From positions 122,499 through 186,498 of the forward strand of contig NZ_JAAAMJ010000007.1 of NCBI RefSeq assembly GCF_010500835.1: a DNA stretch of 64,000 nucleotides, given 5' to 3'. This DNA comes from Aurantimonas aggregata. GTDB taxonomy: Bacteria > Pseudomonadota > Alphaproteobacteria > Rhizobiales > Rhizobiaceae. The notes under the pieces are model-generated. The model did not search any database. It worked only from the letters and a program-made list of their open reading frames with translations, and was not told the origin of the DNA. Below, in pieces: positions 58,303-64,000 of this stretch (its first letter is position 1; each line of letters begins with the position of its first letter). The position numbers and the translations under genes are program-made.

Positions 58303-58863
58303 TCACTCCGGATCCAGTTCGGAATCCCAGTAGAGATAGTCAACCCAGCTTTCATGGAGATGGTTGGGCGGGAACAACCGACCATTGTTGTGCAGGTCGT
58401 GCACCGTCGGCTGGAACGGCTTCTGCTGCGGAATCATCCCGGCGGCCTTGGGCATCAGCCCGCCCTTGCGCAGATTGCAGGGGGAACAGGCGGCGACGAC
58501 GTTGTCCCAGGTGGTCAGGCCGCCGCGGGAGCGCGGCACGACGTGATCGAAGGTCAGTTCGTGCGGCGAGCCGCAATACTGGCACTGGAAACGGTCACGC
58601 AGGAAGACGTTGAAGCGGGTGAAAGCCGGATGCCGCGCCGGCTTCACGTAGGTCTTGAGGCAGACCACCGAGGGCAGCCGCATCGAGTAGGTGGGGCTGC
58701 GCACGGCCCGATCGTATTCCGCCAGGATGGTCACGCGGTCGAGAAACACCGCCTTGATCGAATCCTGCCAGGACCATAGCGAAAGCGGATAGTAGCTGAG
58801 CGGCCGGAAGTCGGCGTTCAGGACGAGCGCTGGGGATAACTCTTGAGTGACAGCAATCGTCAC
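58303..58863 (-). CDS. HNH endonuclease
   Basis: This 186-residue protein has a GTG start with AAGGAG 9 nt upstream. The HNH motif region reads 'RDRFQCQYCGSPHELTFDHVVPRSRGGLTTWDNVVAACSPCNLRKG': two CxxC-type zinc pairs with the catalytic DH. The N-terminal ~90 residues ('LVLNADFRPLSYYPLSLWSWQDSIKAVFLDRV') are the usual extension of the chromosomal HNH family widespread in alphaproteobacteria. It is likely a housekeeping DNA-repair type rather than a homing enzyme. Confidence 0.9.
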   Translation of the reverse strand: MTIAVTQELSPALVLNADFRPLSYYPLSLWSWQDSIKAVFLDRVTILAEYDRAVRSPTYSMRLPSVVCLKTYVKPARHPAFTRFNVFLRDRFQCQYCGSPHELTFDHVVPRSRGGLTTWDNVVAACSPCNLRKGGLMPKAAGMIPQQKPFQPTVHDLHNNGRLFPPNHLHESWVDYLYWDSELDPE

Positions 58864-59035
58864 CAGCCATTCTCCTTGCCTCTGAATGTCCCGATAGCCG
58901 GAACACGGGGACTATCGTGCTCTATCGTGTCGCCTTTGTGAAGCCTCGAGCCGAAGCGGGGCAGGGGGTTGCGTCCCGTGTTGGCAGGGCCGGCAAATCC
59001 CCGGCAGAACGAGCCTGTGGATAACTTTCCAGGAG

Positions 59036-59689
59036 CTATGCCGCGGCGTCAGCGATCGGGACGGCATCGCGCCGTGTCACGGCCGCATAATACGACCAGA
59101 AAAGCCGCGCGGCGACGGAGCGGTGCGGCGACCACGCCGCCGCGAGGGCCGCAACGTCGCGCGCCGAAGGACGGCTCGCGAGGCCGTATGCCTGGCCGAT
59201 CGCGACCTGAAGGGCAAGATCGCCGGCGGGGAACACGTCGGGATGGCCGCTGCAGAACAGCAGGTAGCATTCCGCCGTCCATGGCCCGATGCCGCGCACC
59301 GCCACCAGCTCGGCGATCGCCGCCTCTGCGGGCGCGGCCTCAAGGCGGGCGAAGTCGAGGCTTCCGTCCTCGATCGCCCGCGCCACGGCCAGCAGCGTCT
59401 GCTGTTTCGGCCGGGACATGCCGGCGCGGCGGAACGCCTCGTCGGATGCCGCAAGAATCGCCGGCGCGCTATGGACGGCTATTTCGACGGCGAGCCGCGC
59501 GAGGATCGCGTCGGCACTGGCCCGCGACACCTGCTGGCCGACGATGATGGCGACGAGACCAGAAAGCCCGCCTTCCCTGCGCCGCAGCGGGACATTGCCG
59601 GCGCGCTCGATCACCGCGTCCAGCCGCGGGTCGGCGCCACGAAGCGCCGCAAGGCCGGCCGCGACGTCGGCGTCGGTCGAAATGGTCAT
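59036..59689 (-). CDS. DNA-3-methyladenine glycosylase 2 (AlkA-like)
   Basis: This is a 217-residue HhH-GPD glycosylase. The helix-hairpin-helix is 'AIAELVAVRGIGPWTAECYLLFCSGHPDVFPAGDLALQVAIG', with the catalytic Asp in PAGD. The N-terminal part (GLVAIIVGQQVSRASADAILARL) is the conserved helix. It lacks the N-terminal AlkA beta domain and the Fe-S Cys cluster, matching short bacterial AlkA/MAG-type enzymes. It removes alkylated purines. It is transcribed divergently from gluQ. Confidence 0.9.
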   Translation of the reverse strand: MTISTDADVAAGLAALRGADPRLDAVIERAGNVPLRRREGGLSGLVAIIVGQQVSRASADAILARLAVEIAVHSAPAILAASDEAFRRAGMSRPKQQTLLAVARAIEDGSLDFARLEAAPAEAAIAELVAVRGIGPWTAECYLLFCSGHPDVFPAGDLALQVAIGQAYGLASRPSARDVAALAAAWSPHRSVAARLFWSYYAAVTRRDAVPIADAAA

Positions 59690-59763
59690 GTCGCGCCCCT
59701 TCCGTCACTTTCATCTCGCAATCGGACTCTAGATGCCGGGCCGGAACGAGGGAACCGACCCGA

Positions 59764-60696
59764 ATGAACGACATGCCGGACGTCTTCCGATTTGCCCCCA
59801 GCCCGAACGGCGAGCTGCATCTCGGCCATGCCTTTTCGGCGCTGGTCAATCACCGGCTGGCCCGCGAGGCGGGGGCGACGTTCCTGCTGCGAATCGAGGA
59901 TATCGACCGGGCCCGCTGCACGCCGGCCTTCGAGCGGCAGATCGAGCAGGATCTGTTCTTCCTCGGCGTCGACTGGGACGACGCGCCGCGCCGGCAGTCG
60001 GAGCATTTCGCCGACTATGCCGCGGCGCTGGAGGCGCTGGCGGACGAGGAGCTGATCTATCCCGGGTTCATGTCGCGCGGCGACATCCGGGGCTTCGCCG
60101 ATCGGCATGAGTCGGAGGAGGGCACGCCTTGGCCCGTCGATCCGGACGGCGCGCCGGTCTATCCCGGCCTCGACCGGCAGCTGTCGACCAAAGAGCGAGA
60201 GCGCAAGATGAGCAACGGGGAGCGCTTCGCCTGGCGGCTCGACATGGAAAAGGCGATCGAACGGGTTCCGGCACTTGCCTGGCAGGAAAGCGGGCAGTCG
60301 CCGGCCGGCGACAGCGGCGAGATCGTCGCCCGGCCGCTGGAATGGGGCGACGTCGTGCTCGCCCGTCTCGACACGCCGACGAGCTATCATCTCGCCGTCG
60401 TCGTCGACGACGCGCTGCAGGGCGTGACGGACGTGGTGCGCGGGCGGGACCTGTTCCATGCGACCAGCGTCCACCGGCTGCTGCAGGCGCTGCTCGGGCT
60501 GCCGGCGCCGCGGTATCATCACCATGGGCTGATCCTCGGGCCGGACGGGCGCAAGCTGTCGAAGAGCCTGCGCGACACCTCGATCCGCTCGCTGCGCGAG
60601 GCGGGGTTGGCCGCCGAGGACATCAGGCGGATGGTCGGGCTCGCCGGCCGTTCGGCGCCGGAGAGCTTCAGCCGAGCACGATCAGCCAGAGGCTGA
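59764..60696 (+). CDS. gluQ: Glutamyl-Q tRNA(Asp) synthetase
   Basis: This 310-residue truncated GluRS-like enzyme charges glutamate onto queuosine-34 of tRNA-Asp. The class I motifs are RFAPSPNGELHLGHAFSA (HLGH) and 'GPDGRKLSKSLRD' (KLSKS). The anticodon-binding domain of true GluRS is absent, as expected. The family's zinc cysteines are not obvious here. The 3' end overlaps the convergent AEC gene by 29 bp. Confidence 0.93.
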   Translation: MNDMPDVFRFAPSPNGELHLGHAFSALVNHRLAREAGATFLLRIEDIDRARCTPAFERQIEQDLFFLGVDWDDAPRRQSEHFADYAAALEALADEELIYPGFMSRGDIRGFADRHESEEGTPWPVDPDGAPVYPGLDRQLSTKERERKMSNGERFAWRLDMEKAIERVPALAWQESGQSPAGDSGEIVARPLEWGDVVLARLDTPTSYHLAVVVDDALQGVTDVVRGRDLFHATSVHRLLQALLGLPAPRYHHHGLILGPDGRKLSKSLRDTSIRSLREAGLAAEDIRRMVGLAGRSAPESFSRARSARG

Positions 60697-61627
60697 GGGT
60701 CAGGACCGACAGCACCGTCGAGACGAGGATGGTCGTCGCGGCGAGGCGCTCGCCGGAGCGGAAATGCACCGCCAGGAGATAGGCGTTGACGCCGACCGGC
60801 GAGGCGGCGGTGATGACCGCGCCCTTCAGCCAGAGCGGGGGCAGGGCGAGGGCGGTGCCGGCGGCGAAGACGAGGGCCGGCATGACCAGAAGGGACAAGG
60901 TCGAGACGATGGCGGACGAGAGGATGTCGCCGCGCAGGCCGTAGCGGGTCAGCGACATGCCGAGCGAGAACAGAGCGAGCGGGCCGGCGGTGCCGGCGAG
61001 CAGGCGGGTGACCTCGTCGAGATGGGATTGGAGTTCGAGGCCGGTCAGCCGCCAGAGCATGCCGGCAACGATGCCGATGACGAGGGCGTTGGTGGCGAGG
61101 TTCTTCCCGACGCGGGCGAGGGTGCGGACGAGCGAGGCCGCCGGCGGCGCGGTGCCGGTCTCGCGTGCGTCGAGATGGGCGGCGCGCTCGATCAGAAGCG
61201 TCGAGGCGATCATCATCACCGGCAGATGGATCGACATGATCAGGAGAAGCGGTTCGAGGCCGGCGTCGCCATAGGCGCGCTGGAGGGCGGGAATCGCGAC
61301 GAAGACGGTGTTGGCGAAGCTCGCCGAGATGCCGGCGATGACGCCGCGGCGGTGGTCGGAGGCGGTGACGGCCCGCACCAGCAGCGTCGACGCCGTCCAG
61401 GTGAGGGTGACGGCGCCGAAATAGGCGAGCCAGAGGAGGAGCGGATTGGCGGCGCCGAATTCGGCGGTGGCGAGCGTCCGGAACAACAGGAGCGGCACCG
61501 CGACGACGAAGACGAAGCGGGCGAGGGCGTCGCCGGTGGCGGCGGGGAGGAGCTTCGCACGCGCCACCAGGAAGCCGATGGCGATCAGGCTGAAGATCGG
61601 GACGATGACGTTGAGGATGGTCTGCAT
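60668..61627 (-). CDS. AEC family transporter (auxin efflux carrier fold)
   Basis: This is a 319-residue membrane protein with about ten helices in two inverted repeats. The start 'LNVIVPIFSLIAIGFLVARAKLLP' and the repeat-2 segment 'ALFSLGMSLTRYGL' are typical of bacterial AEC/malonate-type permeases. The probable role is carboxylate or metabolite efflux, with unknown substrate. Its 3' end overlaps gluQ on the opposite strand by 29 bp. Confidence 0.88.
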   Translation of the reverse strand: MQTILNVIVPIFSLIAIGFLVARAKLLPAATGDALARFVFVVAVPLLLFRTLATAEFGAANPLLLWLAYFGAVTLTWTASTLLVRAVTASDHRRGVIAGISASFANTVFVAIPALQRAYGDAGLEPLLLIMSIHLPVMMIASTLLIERAAHLDARETGTAPPAASLVRTLARVGKNLATNALVIGIVAGMLWRLTGLELQSHLDEVTRLLAGTAGPLALFSLGMSLTRYGLRGDILSSAIVSTLSLLVMPALVFAAGTALALPPLWLKGAVITAASPVGVNAYLLAVHFRSGERLAATTILVSTVLSVLTLSLWLIVLG

Positions 61628-61843
61628 GCGGGGCCCGCCGGCGAGGGGTTCCGGGGTCGATAGACCCCCGGCGGGGCGAAAAGCAAATGCCGGGGCCGTC
61701 GACCCGTCGGCCGTGACGTCGGCATGGCGGGCGACGGGGGAGGGTTCCAGCGGAGCGCCCGGCCTGCTATCGGGGCGTCGTCGTCTGCCCCTGGCCGACC
61801 CAAGTCACGGCGCCCTCAGGCGCTGCCCGCGAAAGCCCCTCGA

Positions 61844-62734
61844 TTGAAACGGCTTCTGGTCTTCTTCCCCGCTTTGTTCGTGCTGCTCTGGTCGACCGGC
61901 TTCATCGGCGCGCGCTATGCGATGCCGCATGCCGAGCCGTTCACCTTCCTCGTCATGCGCTACGCGCTGGCGCTGGCGCTGCTCGGGGCGCTGGCGGTGA
62001 TGACCTCGGCGCCGTGGCCCAGATGGCGGCCGGCGAGCCATGCGATGATCGCCGGCAGCCTGATCCACGGCGTCTATCTCGGCGGGGTGTTCTATGCGGT
62101 GCGGCACGGGCTCAATGCCGGGATCGCGGCGCTGATCGTCGGGCTGCAGCCGATCCTGACGACGATCCTCGCCGCCAGCTTCCTCGGCGAGAAGGTCCGG
62201 CCGCGCCATTATGTGGGCCTGGCGCTCGGGCTCGTGGGCGTCGCGCTGGTGATCCTGCCGAAGCTCGGCGGCGCCGGGGCGTACGGATTCCAGACGCTGG
62301 CGCCGGTGTTCCTGTCGGCGATCGGCATCTCGGTCGGCTCGGTCTGGCAGAAACGCTTCGTCGGCGGGGTGGATCTGCGAACCGGCACGGCCCTGCAATA
62401 TCTCGGCGCGCTGATCCCGACGCTGATCCTCGCGCTCGCCACCGAGACGATGGTGGTCGACTGGACGGGCGAGCTGGTCTTCGCACTGGTCTGGCTGGTG
62501 CTGGTGCTGTCGATCGGTGCGATCTTCCTGATGCTGTACCTGATCCGCGAGGGAGCGGTGTCGCGGGTGGCGTCGCTGATGTACCTGGTGCCGGGCGTCA
62601 CGGCGGTGATGGCGTATCTGCTGTTCGGCGAGACGCTGCAGCCGGTGCAACTCGCCGGGCTCGCTCTGGCCGGGATCGGCGTCGCGGCGGCGACGCACCA
62701 GCGGGGGCCGAAGGTGCTGCCGCCGCCCTCCTGA
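61844..62734 (+). CDS. EamA/DMT family transporter
   Basis: This is a 296-residue ten-helix transporter from a TTG start (GAAAG 8 nt upstream); upstream in-frame codons would add an unconserved Pro/Arg-rich leader. EamA repeat 1 starts 'VFFPALFVLLWSTGFIGARYAMPHAEPFTFLVMRY' and ends near 'SFLGEKVRPRHYVGLALGLVGVALVILPK'. Repeat 2 ends 'LLFGETLQPVQLAGLALAGIGVAAA'. It resembles RhaT/YdcZ-like metabolite exporters; the substrate is unknown. Confidence 0.87.
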   Translation: MKRLLVFFPALFVLLWSTGFIGARYAMPHAEPFTFLVMRYALALALLGALAVMTSAPWPRWRPASHAMIAGSLIHGVYLGGVFYAVRHGLNAGIAALIVGLQPILTTILAASFLGEKVRPRHYVGLALGLVGVALVILPKLGGAGAYGFQTLAPVFLSAIGISVGSVWQKRFVGGVDLRTGTALQYLGALIPTLILALATETMVVDWTGELVFALVWLVLVLSIGAIFLMLYLIREGAVSRVASLMYLVPGVTAVMAYLLFGETLQPVQLAGLALAGIGVAAATHQRGPKVLPPPS

Positions 62735-62829
62735 GCGCGGCCGATCGCCTCCTGTCCGTCCTGCCGCTCGCGCTGCGGCGCGGGCTGCCTATATGAAGTC
62801 CTCAGCATCGAAACCGCCGAAAGGCCGGC

Positions 62830-63018
62830 ATGTCCGAATTCCTCACCTATCTCGCGCTCCTCGTGATGATCGCCACGGCCGGCGTGCTCATTGCCGGGCT
62901 ATTCAACATGATGCGGGCCGGCGACGGCAACCGCTCGCAGAAGCTGATGCGCGCCCGCGTCATGCTGCAGGGCGTCGCGGTGATCCTCATCGTCGGCGTG
63001 CTCCTCCTGGCTCGCTAG
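62830..63018 (+). CDS. Twin-transmembrane HIG1-type protein
   Basis: This 62-residue protein reads MSEFLTYLALLVMIATAGVL, then a hydrophobic continuation, the basic loop NMMRAGDGNRSQKLMRARV and a second TM helix ending LLLAR. The NRSQKLMRARVxxQ loop is the HIG1/hypoxia-induced domain signature. Eukaryotic and alphaproteobacterial members associate with cytochrome c oxidase/bc1 supercomplexes. Confidence 0.87.
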   Translation: MSEFLTYLALLVMIATAGVLIAGLFNMMRAGDGNRSQKLMRARVMLQGVAVILIVGVLLLAR

Positions 63019-63033
63019 AATCCGCGCATGCCT

Positions 63034-63136
63034 CGGGGTCCCCGCCAGCGACGAGCGCAGCGAGGCGCTTAAGGGCGGGGCAGCACCGGGGTCCCCGCCA
63101 GCGACGAGCGCAGCGAGGAGCTTAAGGGCGGGGCAG
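63034..63136. repeat. Tandem 50-bp direct repeat with palindromic ends
   Basis: Two copies (63034-63083 and 63087-63136) of a 50-bp unit are separated by CAC, with one mismatch. Each unit starts CGGGGTCCCCGCC and ends GGGCGGGGCAG, so CCCCGCC/GGCGGGG can pair. The core AGCGACGAGCGCAGCGAG is purine/GC periodic. Confidence 0.9.
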
Positions 63137-63141
63137 AAGAC

Positions 63142-63228
63142 CGTTTCGTTCACGAAACGAACGGCGGGATGCCGCAGGCCAACCCTGCGACGTATTTTAC
63201 GTCATGCGGTTCGCCTCCGGCATCCCGC
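63142..63228. repeat. Cluster of nested inverted repeats
   Basis: CGTTTCGT-tc-ACGAAACG (63142-63159) is followed by an 11-bp outer inverted repeat GCGGGATGCCG (63164-63174) / CGGCATCCCGC (63218-63228). Within it lie CGCAGG-ccaac-CCTGCG (63173-63189) and GACGTA-ttt-TACGTC (63189-63203). The arrangement could fold as a branched cruciform. No U-tract is present, so it is not a simple terminator. Confidence 0.8.
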
Positions 63229-63596
63229 GCGGCGTTTGACCCTCCCCTCGCCACGTGCCCCGCCCGGAGGCGGTTCGCGTGTGGCCGGCTCTTCGCGCCC
63301 AGGGGCGCTCAAGCGGACCGATCCGCAGCCCTCTCATAGTGGAGGACGGTCCGGCGGCTCGAAGGGCGGTCCGGGCCGGGACTTCTCCGGAAGAAGCCCC
63401 GTCGCGGACGCCGCCCGTCGGCCCCCGAACGATCCCGGTGATCATTCGCGCCCGTTTCGCGGGCCGGCGGTGAGGGGAGTATGCGGGGGGTGCAGGGGGT
63501 GGGGATAAGTTTACGTTAAGGGGACGAGAGCGGCGTTGAAGACTTAGGATGACCTGAACTAGGACAGCCAATTTTTACCCCGCGAGTGTGACTGAA
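63229..63596. other. Non-coding stretch before the island remnant
   Basis: About 370 bp contain no supported gene, RNA or promoter. Composition changes here from GC-rich (to ~63540) to distinctly AT-richer sequence, marking a probable junction with horizontally acquired DNA. Confidence 0.4.
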
Positions 63597-63911
63597 TCAG
63601 TTATTTCGTGACTGGCTGCGCAAACTCTCGACCGCAGCTTCAAGCAACTTCTCGTCGGGCATCAGCGAACCCCATTCTTTCCAAAAGTCTCGCGTAGCAC
63701 TGTTGGGTTTCACTTGGGGCTGATCTAGTTTAATCCGCGTCGGCAGCAACACCGCGTCGCCCAATAGGAGTGCCTCACCCGTATCGAGCAGAGGGAGCAT
63801 TGCTGTCAGGCCCACGAGGGAGTCCGGCATCAACCTTTTGATAACGTTCTGATCGCTGTCGTTTGTCAGCCTTAGAGCCCGATTTGAAAGAGGTTGAGCG
63901 ATATCAGTGAG
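63597..63911 (-). pseudogene. C-terminal remnant of a HerA-like (DUF87) ATPase gene
   Basis: About 104 residues on the minus strand fit the C-terminus of HerA/DUF87 helicase-translocases: 'SNRALRLTNDSDQNVIKRLMPDSLVGLTAMLPLLDTGEALLLGDAVLLPTRIKLDQP', then 'ATRDFWKEWGSL'. The normal upstream 'TQRP...LSQC' segment and the ATPase motifs are absent, and similarity stops near 63910, where an IS-like sequence begins. Codon usage is AT-richer than the rest of the window. HerA proteins act in archaeal-type DNA resection and in several phage-defence systems. The remnant is presumably inactive. Confidence 0.6.
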
Positions 63912-64000
63912 TTGTGATTCCTCGTCGTTGTCGAGACGATGGAGGATGATCATGACCTGGACTGATACCGCCCGGCGCGAGCATAATCGGGATCGGGCGC
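63909..64000 (+). mobile_element. Left end of an insertion sequence (IS5-type, partial)
   Basis: HerA similarity ends at about 63909, where GAGTTGTGATTCCTCG begins. A ribosome site GGAGG and a transposase-like start codon follow within ~45 bp, and composition returns to GC-rich. The exact terminal repeat cannot be proven because the other end is outside the window. Confidence 0.5.
63952..64000 (+). CDS. IS5-family transposase, N-terminal fragment
   Basis: Only 16 residues are visible, MTWTDTARREHNRDRA, from an ATG with GGAGG 6 nt upstream. The frame is open to the window edge. The start resembles alphaproteobacterial IS5-family transposases beginning MTWTxxxRxxYxRxxLRY. Identification depends on bases beyond 64000. 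Confidence 0.5.
   Translation, partial: MTWTDTARREHNRDRA

Noticed and set aside
63034..63136. CRISPR-like direct repeats
   Set aside because: There are only two units, spaced by 3 bp, with no variable spacers and no cas genes.
63912..63953. Extension of the HerA-like frame to an ATG at 63953
   Set aside because: Residues encoded there do not resemble HerA, and the region carries the ribosome site and start of the IS-like gene on the opposite strand.

Overview
The window comes from a GC-rich alphaproteobacterial chromosome. It is most likely from the Hyphomicrobiales (Rhizobiales), possibly Aurantimonadaceae-like, but the genus cannot be fixed from sequence alone. The lineage clues are a DUF1217 flagellar-type protein, the phbA-phbB/phaR polyhydroxybutyrate module, SUV3-like helicase/S4/FdxA genes, CarD with an RpoH-type sigma factor, a stand-alone ClpS, DUF3309 micro-proteins and several GGAAC-type (EcfG general stress response) promoter candidates. 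Coding density is high. There is no rRNA, CRISPR array or prophage. One insertion sequence begins at the extreme right end.

Layout, left to right. 0-12 kb is housekeeping: a 5'-truncated DUF1217 gene, a PepSY secretory protein, the PHB genes phbA-phbB with the divergent regulator phaR, rpmF, mtgA, a prenyl diphosphate synthase and ispG (isoprenoids), a lytic transglycosylase, two DUF3309-type micro-proteins, an MFS exporter, and a TacA/TacT-type toxin-antitoxin pair with a perfect 12-bp palindromic operator. 12-23 kb holds pyruvate carboxylase, an EamA transporter, a non-coding stretch predicted to encode a small RNA with C-rich loops, a phosphatase-like protein lacking its catalytic Cys, the SUV3-like helicase, an S4 protein and ferredoxin FdxA. 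23.4-31.6 kb is one accessory operon: a complete dipeptide-type ABC importer whose two ATPase genes flank an AtzG-like/amidase pair, followed by a CnbZ/RidA-like protein. This looks like an uptake-and-hydrolysis system for an unidentified amide.

31.6-41.1 kb contains a small sulfotransferase, a DEAD-box helicase with a DbpA-type RNA-binding domain, tRNA-Arg(CCT), thiamine diphosphokinase, a broken acyltransferase-SGNH gene, and a TPP riboswitch driving thiBPQ. 41.1-63 kb is again largely core: an M48 lipoprotein protease, RpoH, CarD, a Crp/Fnr regulator, an M20 amidohydrolase, a D,D-carboxypeptidase, a CobW GTPase, DUF924, a GNAT protein, an acyl-CoA synthetase, ClpS, tRNA-Leu(CAA), YqaA-DsbB, DUF3095-GGDEF, an HNH nuclease, an AlkA-like glycosylase, GluQ, an AEC transporter, an EamA transporter and a HIG1-type twin-TM protein. 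From 63.0 kb the sequence turns into repeats and hairpins. It then reaches an AT-richer remnant of a HerA-like ATPase gene that appears to be cut by an IS5-type element running off the window.

Functional themes are carbon storage and anaplerosis (PHB, Pyc), envelope remodelling (MtgA, SLT, D,D-carboxypeptidase, M48, DsbB), thiamine supply (riboswitch, ThiBPQ, kinase) and stress regulation (RpoH, CarD, ClpS, candidate EcfG promoters, candidate sRNA). All assignments rest on reading motifs by eye. No database search was run.
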